Shown piece by piece: positions 9,389 through 20,325 of a DNA stretch of 64,000 nucleotides. The DNA comes from Flagellimonas algicola (GTDB lineage Bacteria; Bacteroidota; Bacteroidia; Flavobacteriales; Flavobacteriaceae). The notes beneath the pieces were generated by a model. It did no database searches. It was not told the origin of the DNA and saw nothing but the letters and a program-made list of their open reading frames with translations. A program made the translations under genes and the position numbers. The stretch's first letter is position 1. The number at the start of each line of letters is the position of its first letter. The stretch covers positions 1,612,001-1,676,000 of the forward strand of contig NZ_VCNI01000002.1 of assembly GCF_005937185.1 (NCBI RefSeq), written 5' to 3'.

Positions 9389-10259
9389 ATCGGGCTTTGT
9401 AAATATTATAGGCAACCCCAATGTGGGGAAGTCAACCCTCATGAATGCATTTGTGGGGGAGAAGCTTTCCATTATCACCTCCAAAGCACAAACCACTAGG
9501 CACCGCATTCTGGGTATTGTAAACGGCGATGATTTTCAAGTGATTCTTTCCGATACCCCTGGAATCATAAAACCAGCCTACGAGTTGCAGAGTTCAATGA
9601 TGGATTTTGTAAAATCGGCTTTTGAGGATGCTGATGTGCTCGTATATATGGTGGAAATTGGTGAGAAAGCGCTGAAGGACGAAGCCTTCTTTAAAAAGAT
9701 TGAAAACAGCAAAATACCGGTGCTGTTGCTTCTCAACAAAATTGACACTTCGGAACAAGAGATTCTTGAAGAACAAATTCAACATTGGCAACAATTACTT
9801 CCTAAAGCAGAGATTCATCCCATATCTGCCCTTGAAAATTTTAATGTTAAAGAAGTTTTTGACCGTATTCTGGAATTACTCCCGGAAGCGCCCCCATATT
9901 ATCCCAAAGATCAATTGACCGATAAACCGGAACGCTTTTTTGTGAATGAAACTTTACGGGAGAAAATACTCTTGCATTACAAAAAGGAAATTCCCTATGC
10001 AGTTGAGGTGGAAACCGAAGAATTTATTGAAGACGACGACATTATCAGAATCCGTTCGGTAATTATGGTAGAACGTGATACTCAAAAGGGAATCATCATT
10101 GGTCACAAAGGGAGTGCATTGAAAAGAGTGGGGGTTGAGGCCCGTAAGGATTTGGAGAAATTTTTTGATAAACAAGTTCATATAGAACTGTATGTCAAGG
10201 TCAATAAAAATTGGAGAAACAATACTTCCCAACTACGCCGTTTCGGATATAATAGTTAA
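9375..10259 (+). CDS. era: GTPase Era
   Basis: The 294-aa length is normal for Era. The N-terminal GTPase domain has G1 GNPNVGKST, G3 DTPGI and G4 NKID. The C-terminal KH RNA-binding domain contains IIGHKGSALKRVGVEARKDL. Era binds the 3' end of 16S rRNA and assists 30S subunit maturation at the membrane and in the cytoplasm. The start overlaps the end of the symporter gene by 14 bp. A second ribosome-assembly GTPase, Der, follows 0.6 kb downstream with one opposite-strand gene between. Confidence 0.98.
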   Translation: MNKHRSGFVNIIGNPNVGKSTLMNAFVGEKLSIITSKAQTTRHRILGIVNGDDFQVILSDTPGIIKPAYELQSSMMDFVKSAFEDADVLVYMVEIGEKALKDEAFFKKIENSKIPVLLLLNKIDTSEQEILEEQIQHWQQLLPKAEIHPISALENFNVKEVFDRILELLPEAPPYYPKDQLTDKPERFFVNETLREKILLHYKKEIPYAVEVETEEFIEDDDIIRIRSVIMVERDTQKGIIIGHKGSALKRVGVEARKDLEKFFDKQVHIELYVKVNKNWRNNTSQLRRFGYNS

Positions 10260-10273
10260 AACCCGATGTTCTT

Positions 10274-10774
10274 TTATCTCTTGAGTCCAGCAATTAGTTC
10301 CCTGATATAGGTTTTAAGTTGATCTGTTTGTGGTTGGCCCTTAGCTCTTCCCATTCTTCCAAAAGCGTATAGCGCAAACCATATAACCACTAGAAAAAAC
10401 ATCCCTGCCAGCCAAAGTGTTACATCATACCCCAATGAATAATTGGAATAGGCAAAAACACCTAAAATCACAAATAGGGTACCTACTCCAAAATGCAGGA
10501 ACATAAAAAAGGTCCACAAAGTTGGATTTGGTCCGAAAACCCCATGAATCTTACTAATCCCTTCTTCAAAAGAGGTGAGTTCCAAGTGCACCTGGGGAGT
10601 CCAAAAATTGGTTTCCGATTTTTTGAACCGGATGTAAATATGCTCATCCAAACGCTTTACCAGGAAGGGATCCGGGGGCGGGGTCTCAAAAATAGACTCC
10701 AAACGTTCCAAATCTTCCTTAAAAGAAATCTCAAAACGAGGGCGTAAAACAATTTCGTTGGTAAAGTCGCTCAT
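10274..10774 (-). CDS. Small membrane protein, unknown function
   Basis: The 166-aa protein begins with a soluble stretch of about 85 residues and has two adjacent membrane helices (WTFFMFLHFGVGTLFVILGV and LWLAGMFFLVVIWFALYAFG), followed by a basic tail. No known motif is seen. It is transcribed against era and der, which flank it, and is probably a monocistronic inner-membrane protein of Flavobacteriaceae. Confidence 0.8.
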   Translation of the reverse strand: MSDFTNEIVLRPRFEISFKEDLERLESIFETPPPDPFLVKRLDEHIYIRFKKSETNFWTPQVHLELTSFEEGISKIHGVFGPNPTLWTFFMFLHFGVGTLFVILGVFAYSNYSLGYDVTLWLAGMFFLVVIWFALYAFGRMGRAKGQPQTDQLKTYIRELIAGLKR

Positions 10775-10844
10775 AAGTAGTTGAAATTGAAAAAAAAAGG
10801 TATCATTTTTTCTTCATAAATAATGGTATTTTTGCCAAAATTTA

Positions 10845-12152
10845 ATGCGGATGGGAGCTATTGTAGCCATTGTAGGAAGACCCAATGTAGGCAAATCCAC
10901 TTTTTTTAACCGATTGATCCAGCGCAGGGAGGCCATCGTGGATGCCGTTAGTGGGGTTACGCGTGATCGCCATTATGGAAAAAGCGATTGGAACGGTAAG
11001 GAATTTTCTTTGATCGATACCGGTGGGTATGTAGTGGGGAGTGATGACATTTTTGAACAAGAAATAGACAAACAGGTGGAGTTGGCTATTGATGAGGCAG
11101 ATGCCATAATTTTTATGGTGGATGTGGAATCTGGCGTAACCGGGATGGATGAAGATGTTTCCAGACTGCTTCGCAAAGTGGATAAACCGGTGTTTTTGGC
11201 CGTAAACAAGGTGGATAACGCTCAGCGCGAATCAGACGCTGTTGAATTTTATGCTTTGGGATTAGGAGATTATTACACCTTGTCCAGTATCAATGGTAGC
11301 GGAACGGGAGAGTTGTTGGATGCCTTGGTCGAAGTGCTTCCGGAGATAGAGGAGGAAGAAAGTGAACTGCCCCGCTTTGCGGTTGTGGGCAGGCCCAATG
11401 CTGGAAAATCATCCTTCATCAATGCCTTGATTGGGGAAGAACGGTACATCGTTACCGATATTGCAGGGACTACACGTGATAGTATCGATACCAAATACAA
11501 TAGGTTCGGGTTTGAATTTAATTTGGTGGATACGGCAGGTATCCGAAGAAAGGCCAAAGTAAAGGAAGACTTGGAATTTTACTCCGTAATGCGATCCGTA
11601 AGGGCCATTGAACATTGCGATGTCTGTATTCTGCTATTGGACGCCACCCGCGGATTTGACGGTCAGGTGCAGAACATTTTTTGGTTGGCACAGCGGAACA
11701 ACAAGGGAATTGTAATTCTTGTCAATAAATGGGATTTGGTAGAAAAGGAAACCAATTCGGTCAAGGAGTACACCCAGAAAATCAAAAAAGCCATAGAACC
11801 CTTTGATGATGTTCCGATTCTGTTCATTTCCGTACTTACCAAGCAACGCATATTCAAAGCCATTGAAACTGCAGTTGACGTGTACAAAAACCGTTCAAAA
11901 AAGATCGTGACGCGTAAACTCAACGACATTATGTTGCCCATAATTGAGCATACACCGCCTCCTGCTTACAAGGGAAAGTATGTGAAAATAAAATTCTGTA
12001 CACAACTGCCAACGCCGTATCCACAGTTTGCGTTTTTCTGCAACTTGCCACAATATATTCGGGAACCATACAAACGGTTTTTAGAGAACAAGCTTCGGGA
12101 GCATTTTGATTTTAGCGGTGTGCCCATTACCATTTTTATGCGGAAAAAGTAG
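10845..12152 (+). CDS. der: GTPase Der (EngA), ribosome biogenesis
   Basis: The 435-aa protein has the diagnostic tandem GTPase domains: the first with GRPNVGKST and NKVD, the second with [14 protein letters not shown] and NKWD. A C-terminal KH-like domain follows (about 350-435). Der acts in 50S subunit assembly. ATG codons at 10845 and 10851 are both usable; the second gives the more usual N-terminus [12 protein letters not shown]. The length matches the family. Confidence 0.98.
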   Translation: MRMGAIVAIVGRPNVGKSTFFNRLIQRREAIVDAVSGVTRDRHYGKSDWNGKEFSLIDTGGYVVGSDDIFEQEIDKQVELAIDEADAIIFMVDVESGVTGMDEDVSRLLRKVDKPVFLAVNKVDNAQRESDAVEFYALGLGDYYTLSSINGSGTGELLDALVEVLPEIEEEESELPRFAVVGRPNAGKSSFINALIGEERYIVTDIAGTTRDSIDTKYNRFGFEFNLVDTAGIRRKAKVKEDLEFYSVMRSVRAIEHCDVCILLLDATRGFDGQVQNIFWLAQRNNKGIVILVNKWDLVEKETNSVKEYTQKIKKAIEPFDDVPILFISVLTKQRIFKAIETAVDVYKNRSKKIVTRKLNDIMLPIIEHTPPPAYKGKYVKIKFCTQLPTPYPQFAFFCNLPQYIREPYKRFLENKLREHFDFSGVPITIFMRKK

Positions 12153-12155
12153 GTG

Positions 12156-14528
12156 TTATGGGCCTGAAGCCAACTCCACTTGTATAGGTTGTTGGATTCG
12201 GTTGCCATTATTGTCCACTGCCGTTAGGGTATAAGCCCCTGGCTTCACTGGCAGAATCAGCTCGTGAAAACTGGTGGTCGTGTTCACATAGGTCTCATCC
12301 AAATACCAGTGCACTGTGCTATCTTCTTGTTGATGCGCCAATTTAAAAACCACATCCTTTTGACTTATTCCCAAATCTTTTGGAATAAGAATTTCCTCGT
12401 TCAATTTGGGATGAATGAACTCCATCAGCTGCTGTTCTTCGGAACCACAACCAGAAAGGTACGGGGGTAAACTTTTATAATTGGGATTGGTATCAGCATA
12501 GTAGTATTCCACAACGGTTGGTAGACTAAACCAACTTTTTTGTACCATATCCTCCAACGGATAACAGGAAGAGGTAACACGATAGTTTTCCTGGGCATCC
12601 AAAAAAATTTGATGATGGTACGGGCAGGTTGAACTTTTAAATCCGTTAGCGGGAAGTTGCAGTTCTTGGGTATCTTCACAGAAAACCGAAGCCCGTTGTC
12701 CGCTTTTGGTACAGGTTTCCAAAGCAATAAGGTCGTCATAGGGTTCTTGGAACCAACCACTATGGGGTAAAGTGCCCAATACATCAAACAAAATGGGAGC
12801 CGCTGCTAAAATGCCAACCAATCCAGGTCTGCCCTCGCCATCCGCATTACCGGCCCAAACCCCTATGGCATATTTTGGGGTTACCCCCACCGCCCAGGCA
12901 TCTTTAAAGCCAAAACTTGTTCCAGTTTTCCAGGCTATGGGTTGGGCAGCATCAAAAAACTGCCAATTTTCATCCCCTTCAGGGCGATTGACCTCCCTTA
13001 AGGATTTGAACGTATGATAAACGGCTCCTGCACTAAACACTGGGGCATCAAACTGTTCCTCTCCAAAATCGATTTCCTGATTCATTAGATAGGAAGGTTC
13101 AGAAAATTCATTGGAGCGATAGGTGCTTGAATTGGATACAAAGTAATTTAGAGTTGATGCCACGGAAGCATAGCTTTTGGTGACGTCCCACAAGGAGCTT
13201 TCAGCACCTCCCAAAATAAGGGATAATCCATAATACTCCGCAGGTTTATCTAGTGATTTCATTTGCATTTTTTGGATCTTGTTATGGAACTTTTGAAGCC
13301 CAAATTGCCTTAATAATCGAACGGCTGGTACATTCAAAGATCTAGAAAGTGCCCAGCTGGCTGGAACTACCCCAGCATGCTTTTTGTTGAAGTTTTTTGG
13401 ATTGTACCCATTGATTACGGTGGGAATATCATTGACCAAGCTGTTCGGGAGCAATTGCCCTTCATGCAGTAAGGATGTAAATAGAAAGGGCTTTAAGGTG
13501 CTTCCTGTACTTCGGTTTTTGGTGATGATATCCACATAATTACCATGTTCCGCAGATGCTGGGGAGTTTCCCACGTAGGCCAAGACCTTTCTGGTTTCCA
13601 CATCAAGAACCAGAATGGCCAAGTTATGGATTTCGTTGCTTTTTAAACGTTGATAATGTTGTGCGGCGAGTCTGTTGACTTGAGTTTGTAGTTGTCGGTC
13701 CAAAGATGTGGTAATGGATTTTCCTGGATGCTCTTTTTTGATTCGTTCCGTTAAATGGGGCGCAATATTGGGCAGGGGCATTGGTTTTTGAGGCAATGGC
13801 TCGGCTATGGCAAGTTCATAGGTGGTTTGATCAATGACATTCTTTGCCCACATTTTTTTTAATAAGCGATTCCGTTTGTTTCTGAGGGTTTGCTCATTTC
13901 TTCCCGGAAAAATAAGGGATGGAGCGTTGGGCAACACTGCCAAGGTTGCCGATTGTCCCCAGCTTAGCTCATGGGCTGGAATGCCAAAGTAGCGCCAAGC
14001 AGCGGTTTCCAATCCTACCACATTCCCACCGTAAGGGGTATGGCTGGCATAAAGGCGTAAGATATCCTCTTTGGAATGGCGTAGTTCCAGCCGGGTGGCC
14101 ATAAAAAGTTCAATGCCTTTTTCCCAATAGGTTCTGGATTTGTTTTTTCTGCTCAGCCTTATGACCTGTTGGGTAATTGTACTTCCGCCCCTTTGGGAGT
14201 CCTTGGTAAGGTTGTGCTGTATCGCTTTGAAGATGGAAACTGGGTTAAAACCCGGGTGTTGGTAAAAATACTCGTCCTCAAAGCATAAAACGGACTGCTT
14301 AAATCGGTAAGGAACGGAATCAAGCTCAGGAAAACGCCATTGGCAGTCCTCCGCAATTCGTGCTCCGACCAATACCTGGTCTGAGCTTAAAACCACGGTA
14401 GAGGTGGGGTCGTTAAAGAGCAATTTCGGAAGACAAAACAGCCATACAATGAATAATATCAGAAAGGAACCCAGCCCGATCTTGTGCTTCAATGCTAGCC
14501 TGTTATATATGGATGTGAGGTATATCAT
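12156..14528 (-). CDS. pbpC: Penicillin-binding protein 1C (glycosyltransferase/transpeptidase)
   Basis: From the ATG at 14528 the protein has 790 aa. It has a short cytoplasmic N-terminus, one membrane anchor (LGSFLILFIVWLFCLPKLLF), a GT51 domain with EDEYFYQHPG and RGGSTITQQ, a transpeptidase domain with STLK (about residue 345), SRSLN and KTGTS (about 535), and a C-terminal PBP1C domain. It polymerises and may cross-link peptidoglycan in the periplasm. A longer frame reaches 14597 but would overlap the upstream gene, whereas 14528 leaves a 13-bp gap. It directly follows the alpha-2-macroglobulin gene, a pairing known from many bacteria. Confidence 0.95.
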   Translation of the reverse strand: MIYLTSIYNRLALKHKIGLGSFLILFIVWLFCLPKLLFNDPTSTVVLSSDQVLVGARIAEDCQWRFPELDSVPYRFKQSVLCFEDEYFYQHPGFNPVSIFKAIQHNLTKDSQRGGSTITQQVIRLSRKNKSRTYWEKGIELFMATRLELRHSKEDILRLYASHTPYGGNVVGLETAAWRYFGIPAHELSWGQSATLAVLPNAPSLIFPGRNEQTLRNKRNRLLKKMWAKNVIDQTTYELAIAEPLPQKPMPLPNIAPHLTERIKKEHPGKSITTSLDRQLQTQVNRLAAQHYQRLKSNEIHNLAILVLDVETRKVLAYVGNSPASAEHGNYVDIITKNRSTGSTLKPFLFTSLLHEGQLLPNSLVNDIPTVINGYNPKNFNKKHAGVVPASWALSRSLNVPAVRLLRQFGLQKFHNKIQKMQMKSLDKPAEYYGLSLILGGAESSLWDVTKSYASVASTLNYFVSNSSTYRSNEFSEPSYLMNQEIDFGEEQFDAPVFSAGAVYHTFKSLREVNRPEGDENWQFFDAAQPIAWKTGTSFGFKDAWAVGVTPKYAIGVWAGNADGEGRPGLVGILAAAPILFDVLGTLPHSGWFQEPYDDLIALETCTKSGQRASVFCEDTQELQLPANGFKSSTCPYHHQIFLDAQENYRVTSSCYPLEDMVQKSWFSLPTVVEYYYADTNPNYKSLPPYLSGCGSEEQQLMEFIHPKLNEEILIPKDLGISQKDVVFKLAHQQEDSTVHWYLDETYVNTTTSFHELILPVKPGAYTLTAVDNNGNRIQQPIQVELASGP

Positions 14529-14541
14529 CCTGTGCTTCAAA

Positions 14542-17500
14542 TTATTGTACCACCTTGACCCATTGCCCCTTGTTTCGGGCATTATAATTATTATCATACA
14601 TGGCCTCTACCTGGGCTCCGGGCAAATAGTAATCTCCGAGGTAAGAGGCGTTTAATTTTATCGTAAAAGTTTTGCTCTTTTTAGCCTCTAAATCGAAATA
14701 GAAATGGGTTCGGTCATCTCTTGTGTCCATATAAGATGCATTCCCCGAATTATCATCCCCAAAGCCAGCATAAGACGTGTTCACAATTTCCCATCCGCTT
14801 GGAACAATCTGGGTCAAGGCCATATCATTGATGAAATCGTTGGAAGTATTGAACACATTAATTTTGGCTTGCAATTCGGTTCCTTGTCGCAATTGGCTCA
14901 CATCCACGGTGTTTCCCAGAGGATCCTGATAAGTTACGGAAAGCCTTAGGTTTTGTTGTTGGGCAAGTTCTTGCCCAACAGGAAGTCGACCACTGAGTGA
15001 AAGGGTAGCATAAACGATGTTCCCTTGATGATTTTCTATCCGCACCTTATCCGTAGCCGATGTTATGGTAAGGGGTCGCTGGGCAATGGCCCTATCTGTT
15101 TTTACATTCACTTTTTTGCCATTCTGGGTAATGCTCAAATCCAACGACTTACCTCCATTTTTGCTCACCATTTTCGCCATGGACAGCAGCGCATAGGAGG
15201 TTTCTTGGGTGCTGTACCACCGTTGGGATGACAAGTTTTTGGCCAAGGATTCGGCAAGTTCTCGCTGTTGGCTATGACCCAGAATCACCATGGTTTCCAA
15301 GGCCATGGCCCTATTCCGGAAAACAGAACCATAGGTTCTGTAATTATAGCTGTTTGACTGAAAATTGATATTGGCGGTTTGCGCAATTTGCTGGGCCACT
15401 TCTTTTTTACCGGTCAAGGCATAAGCTGCTGCCAGTCGCCATTTGGCCTCATTGCTTAACTTGTTGGACTCCCGTAATCTGTTCATGGCTGCCAATTCTG
15501 GTTGTTGGGCCAGGGCCAGGGTATACAAACGATACGCCTGGGCCATGTCGTCATTGTAACTACTGCGTTGATTGCTCCATTGCTTGGCGGTATTTTTTTG
15601 ATAGTGCAACCAATTGCTTAAAAAAGTAAGTGGTAATTGATATCCTTTTTGCTTGGCTTCCAACATAAAATGTCCGGCATAGGAAGTACCCCAATCGTTG
15701 GCACCCCCATAATTGGGCCAATAACTGAGCCCGCCATTGGGTAACTGAAAATCGTTCAGGCGTTTAATTGCTGCCTTCACATTTTTCTCCACCTCTTTTT
15801 CCTTGTCAAAAGTGATATCAAGGACATCGGCCAAAAAGAGTTGTGGAAAAGCAGCGGAAGTGGTTTGCTCAACACAGCCATGTGGATATCGAATCAAATA
15901 TTCCATACGCTTGGAAAAGTCCATGGGAGGTAGTGTGGAAAACTCGATAAATGCAGTGTTTGTTCCAGAAGTTCCGAAGGGTTCCAGTGTAACCATTTGG
16001 GATTGGTTGCCTTCAATGGTGTATAAGCTGCTTTTGGAGGTGATTGGATTTGGGTTTTCCACATCAATTTCTATGGCACTACTAGCACTTTCTCCCGCCC
16101 CGGAGGCTGTAACCTTTATATTTTGAAAGGAGGTTGTTGGATGTACCTCAAAGTCAAAATTGACTATTTGCTCCCCAACTGAATCAAAGGTGATATCCTT
16201 GGATGTTGAACCAATAGGCTTCAACGCCTGGTCTGATTCTATGGTAACCCTAACGTTTTTCACCTTCTTCTCCATGGCAAAAACGGTTACGGGGATAGTT
16301 ACTTTTTCCCCAGGAGATAATTTCCTTGGAATGGATGTCAATACCATCAACGGTTTCCGAACTGGGGTGGTTTTATCTGCATTACCATAGGCTCCATTTT
16401 GATTACCAGCCACCACCATGGTTCGCACGGAACCTACATAATTGGGTATTTTTATGGTGTGGTCTGCTTTTTCTCCAGCTTTTAAACTGAAGGGGCCTAG
16501 ATAGGTAACCACAGGTTTAAAACGCTGTGCTTTACGGTTTTTGGCGCCTTCTCCAATACCACCCCCTCCAATCGCATAGATGTTGTCCACACTTACGGAA
16601 TAGGCTCCCATAACATCATCAAAAATGTCAAAGGTTTTGACCCCAAGAGCCTGTCTTGCATAGAACGAGCTATGAATATCCGGGGTTTTGAATCGGGTAA
16701 GATCCAAGAGTCCATCATCCACTACTGCCAAAGAATATGTCATGGGTTTGTTATCGGTTTCAGATACGGTTACTTTGAAAGATTGTTCCGGTTGCAACAC
16801 TTCCGGCATTTTTAGTTCGGGCTTTAGAAAAGTGTCTGGGTTCTCTACCAATAGGGGTACCACGCCGTACAAGCGGATTGGGAGGTCATTTTTAACTTGC
16901 CCATGCGGTTGTAAAAGGGAAATGTTGACATAAACATTGGGAGCCATCTCTGCCGTAATCGGAACTTTAGCATGGGTTTCCTTGGCGGAGGTCTCTATCC
17001 ATTGCTGAGACAGGACTTCTGAGCCATTTTCTATGCTGAGTAGAGCTCGTCCTCCGCTATCTGAAGGGAAGGTAACCACGGCGTTTTCGCCTAGCGTATA
17101 TTTCTCTTTATCCGCTGAAAAAATGAGAATCTTTGAACTTTCTGTATCTCCTGAAGCTGGTCTACGCCACCAATTTCTGTAAAAGTATGCGGTACGACCT
17201 GTTGCATGTCCAGATGCCTCGTCAATGACCCTGATCAGGAAACGGCCGCCATCATCATCGGGAATGTTGAGATTAAAACTACCCTTTCCATCCGCTTTGG
17301 TTGTAACGGTCATTTCCTTGAAAGGACGATGTACCGTTGCGTTTTCATATCGGGAAAGATTGTCAAATCCCCGGTTCCACCACCAGCGCCATTCAATTTT
17401 GAAGATTTGCACCTTAAGTTTTCGGTTGCCTTCGGTTTTACCCATTGCATTCACACTGACCACATCAAAATTGTTGTTTTCATCGGTCAGGAAAGAACCA

Positions 17501-20109
17501 TATTGCTTGGCTTTTGGGGAACGCATTCCCACAAAATGTGTAAATGGTGCCAACTTTTTGCTAAAAACATCTATGGAAAAATCACCCCCGCCTTCAAATA
17601 CCTTTGTGGTAAAAACAGCTTGAAGCATCCCTGGGGCTTTTGCATTGACATCCAATTTCTGGTTGATATCCAGAATCCCTTTTTCATTAAGTTTGGCATC
17701 GACCCATCGGGTTTCAATTTCATTGAATGTGCACACGGGATCTTGAAAAACATAACCATTGAAACCAGAAAAGGCGGATACAGCATTTTGCAATTTGGCA
17801 TTGATGTCCACTTTAAGATTGCGTGCCGGGGCGCCATGGAGCCATTGCACTTTTGCCTGCCCCTTGTTGTTTTGATTTGCTTCTAAAATCTCGTTCTCAA
17901 AAGCAAAATCCACCTTTAAACGGTTGGGTTTTATGGTAGCTATCCTTAGACTTTTATGGAATTGGGCACCCCCAACCACAATTTTGGCGTTCCATGTCCC
18001 AGTGGGTGCACTGGGTTTGGTGGGTATTGGGAAATAGTAGAATTGATCTTCCTTTCGGGCATATAGTCCATCCGCAACTTGAGCACTTTCTGTTTTCAAA
18101 AGGGTGCGTTGGACCAACTTTCCACGAGCATCGTTGACTTCCAAAGTTATTGGGTGTCCTTCAGGCAATGGATTATTTCTGTCATCCAGAACGAATGTTA
18201 AATGGACGGTGTCGCCTGGTCGGTGAACCCCTCTTTCAGTATATATAAATCCCTGCAGTCCACTTTGCAATTCTTCCCCGGACACATCAAATTTGCTTAA
18301 GGATAGGGCATTGCCATCGGCCAACTTGGCGTAGGCATAATTGTTGTTTTTTTCTGCCACAGCAAAAGCCAAACTTTTCTCGCCATCATAAATACCAAAA
18401 CCGGAGGCATCCGTGGTCACTTCGCCCAACAATTGCTGCTGAAAATTGTAAAGCTTGATTTTGGTGTTGGCCTCTGGCATTGCTGTCAGCAAATTGGTGA
18501 CGGCAAAATGACAGGAACGGTTGTTCCCTTTTTTGACGATTAATCCCAAATCGCTGCCCAACAAGTGTGTCGAAGCTATTCTGTCCTCATTGTAATAAGC
18601 TTGATGACAAGGATTGTCCCGTTCTTCCCAATTGTAGGAGTAATTTCTCCAATAGTATATTTCATTGTCCCAATAGCGTTCTTCAAGGCTCTCTTCCTCA
18701 GTATTTAGTGAAGGGTTCTCCATTCCTTGTGCTGTATTCACTTCGTTTTCCTCCTTGTCATTACAGCTATAAGTGGTATGTTCCTTTTTAAAACTGAACT
18801 CGACTCGATATAGGGAGCCAGGGTTTATCTGGGTCAGTTCAGATAGATCCAGGGCATGGGCTTTCCAATAGCTTGAGTTTTCCCTACCATCTGCGGCCAG
18901 AGGAATGACCTTATAGGCCACCCTTCGTCCAACTGGTCTTAAATCCGACCGGTATTGGGGCGTGAGGTTATTGTTTTGCAGATATTGCAGCATATTGTCT
19001 TCAAAAACCTGAATGACCCTGACCTCCACAGCTGCGAGATTGACCGTTTCAAAATATATAGGGGTGGATGCTGCATTGGGCAGGATGGTACCCTTGGAAA
19101 TGAGCCTAACATTGGGTTTGAGCTGTTCGAAGGAAATCCACTTGGAAAAACTGTTTTTAAGACTGAACCCATAAGCGCTCTTGATACCTTCAAATGCATT
19201 CACTTTGACCTCCCCCAGTATTCTGTTTGAGGGATAAACCCGGAGGACATTTCCATCTATTTCATAACGCAGACTTTCGGCACCCTCAATGGTCACCAGA
19301 CCATTTAAATTTTGATTTTCATTTAAGGGCTCTGAAAAGTTCAGCGTTAGGGCAGCATTGGGAGCTGTTGAGGTTTTGGCATCGACCACCACAAACTTGT
19401 TCAGTCCTGGAATGGTATATGTTTCTGAGCCTTCGTTGTCAATGTTGATCTCGGAACCGTCCCAACGAAGTTGTAATTCACTGTCATCTGTTTTTCGGGA
19501 AATACTGTCAATGGTAAAACTGAAGTATTTGGCATCTTCTGTAGTATTCTGCCAGTTGATGGCAACTTTTTTGTTTTCCTGGGTCGCGGACAAAATAGCT
19601 GTGATTTTTTCGGCAGACAATACATCTGAAGCTTCCAGGGTACCTGTCAAATACTGCCAATTTTTACTGTAAGACTGAAGATTTCCAAGGGTAATCTTAA
19701 AATTGGGGGCAAGGGTTTTAAAGCCGAAGCTGTATTTTTTGAAATCGCTTTCAATGTCGTCAAACAATTTGTGAAGTTGCAAGGTTACCATGTATTCCAT
19801 GTCCGGTTGTAAATATTCCGAAGGTTGGAAAGTAAGTTCCCTGCCGTTTTCGATGACCAATTTTCCGTCAACCTTTGGGGATATTTTTAAGTAGTCCGAA
19901 GGAAGTTCCTGGGTCAGTTCAAACTGGTCCAATTGTTTGGCCAGCACTATTTGGATGGGGGTGGCTATACTTTCATTGCCATGGGTATGATAGCTGATAT
20001 AATCCTTAAACTTAAACAGGTTGTCCAGATTTTCTGGATCTATCTTTTTTTTACAGGATACGGAACATATCAAAAGGAAAACGAATAGAAAACGAAGCGT
20101 GCGAACCAT
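14542..20109 (-). CDS. Bacterial alpha-2-macroglobulin family lipoprotein
   Basis: A 1855-aa lipoprotein (signal ending SVSC followed by KKK). Repeated macroglobulin-like beta domains fill the first 1200 residues. The thioester motif GCVEQ lies near residue 1412 at the start of the helical thioester domain (NDFQLPNGGLSYWPNYGGAN), with a receptor-like beta domain at the end. Bacterial A2M proteins are thought to trap invading proteases through the thioester while PBP1C repairs the wall; here the two genes are adjacent in one transcription unit. The presence of Cys and Gln in the motif implies a trap-competent form. The family assignment is firm; the defence role is from the literature. Confidence 0.96.
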   Translation of the reverse strand: MVRTLRFLFVFLLICSVSCKKKIDPENLDNLFKFKDYISYHTHGNESIATPIQIVLAKQLDQFELTQELPSDYLKISPKVDGKLVIENGRELTFQPSEYLQPDMEYMVTLQLHKLFDDIESDFKKYSFGFKTLAPNFKITLGNLQSYSKNWQYLTGTLEASDVLSAEKITAILSATQENKKVAINWQNTTEDAKYFSFTIDSISRKTDDSELQLRWDGSEINIDNEGSETYTIPGLNKFVVVDAKTSTAPNAALTLNFSEPLNENQNLNGLVTIEGAESLRYEIDGNVLRVYPSNRILGEVKVNAFEGIKSAYGFSLKNSFSKWISFEQLKPNVRLISKGTILPNAASTPIYFETVNLAAVEVRVIQVFEDNMLQYLQNNNLTPQYRSDLRPVGRRVAYKVIPLAADGRENSSYWKAHALDLSELTQINPGSLYRVEFSFKKEHTTYSCNDKEENEVNTAQGMENPSLNTEEESLEERYWDNEIYYWRNYSYNWEERDNPCHQAYYNEDRIASTHLLGSDLGLIVKKGNNRSCHFAVTNLLTAMPEANTKIKLYNFQQQLLGEVTTDASGFGIYDGEKSLAFAVAEKNNNYAYAKLADGNALSLSKFDVSGEELQSGLQGFIYTERGVHRPGDTVHLTFVLDDRNNPLPEGHPITLEVNDARGKLVQRTLLKTESAQVADGLYARKEDQFYYFPIPTKPSAPTGTWNAKIVVGGAQFHKSLRIATIKPNRLKVDFAFENEILEANQNNKGQAKVQWLHGAPARNLKVDINAKLQNAVSAFSGFNGYVFQDPVCTFNEIETRWVDAKLNEKGILDINQKLDVNAKAPGMLQAVFTTKVFEGGGDFSIDVFSKKLAPFTHFVGMRSPKAKQYGSFLTDENNNFDVVSVNAMGKTEGNRKLKVQIFKIEWRWWWNRGFDNLSRYENATVHRPFKEMTVTTKADGKGSFNLNIPDDDGGRFLIRVIDEASGHATGRTAYFYRNWWRRPASGDTESSKILIFSADKEKYTLGENAVVTFPSDSGGRALLSIENGSEVLSQQWIETSAKETHAKVPITAEMAPNVYVNISLLQPHGQVKNDLPIRLYGVVPLLVENPDTFLKPELKMPEVLQPEQSFKVTVSETDNKPMTYSLAVVDDGLLDLTRFKTPDIHSSFYARQALGVKTFDIFDDVMGAYSVSVDNIYAIGGGGIGEGAKNRKAQRFKPVVTYLGPFSLKAGEKADHTIKIPNYVGSVRTMVVAGNQNGAYGNADKTTPVRKPLMVLTSIPRKLSPGEKVTIPVTVFAMEKKVKNVRVTIESDQALKPIGSTSKDITFDSVGEQIVNFDFEVHPTTSFQNIKVTASGAGESASSAIEIDVENPNPITSKSSLYTIEGNQSQMVTLEPFGTSGTNTAFIEFSTLPPMDFSKRMEYLIRYPHGCVEQTTSAAFPQLFLADVLDITFDKEKEVEKNVKAAIKRLNDFQLPNGGLSYWPNYGGANDWGTSYAGHFMLEAKQKGYQLPLTFLSNWLHYQKNTAKQWSNQRSSYNDDMAQAYRLYTLALAQQPELAAMNRLRESNKLSNEAKWRLAAAYALTGKKEVAQQIAQTANINFQSNSYNYRTYGSVFRNRAMALETMVILGHSQQRELAESLAKNLSSQRWYSTQETSYALLSMAKMVSKNGGKSLDLSITQNGKKVNVKTDRAIAQRPLTITSATDKVRIENHQGNIVYATLSLSGRLPVGQELAQQQNLRLSVTYQDPLGNTVDVSQLRQGTELQAKINVFNTSNDFINDMALTQIVPSGWEIVNTSYAGFGDDNSGNASYMDTRDDRTHFYFDLEAKKSKTFTIKLNASYLGDYYLPGAQVEAMYDNNYNARNKGQWVKVVQ

Positions 20110-20325
20110 CTTGAAAACAGAATTTAATGAACAATAAATTTGCCAGAGACAAGATAGCTTAAATATGAGGAGAAGCGGGGGACGATCTTATGAAGAACGT
20201 ATTATGATTTACGGATGGCCTTTTTGAATGGACGGAACCTTATGAAAAATTTATGATTTGGCCATTTCAAATGGTTTTCAAAAACAATATCTTGAAATTC
20301 ATACAACAACCTAAAAACGAACATC

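Noticed and set aside
17206..17886. 226-codon open frame on the plus strand
   Set aside because: It is antisense to the alpha-2-macroglobulin gene and has no recognisable features.
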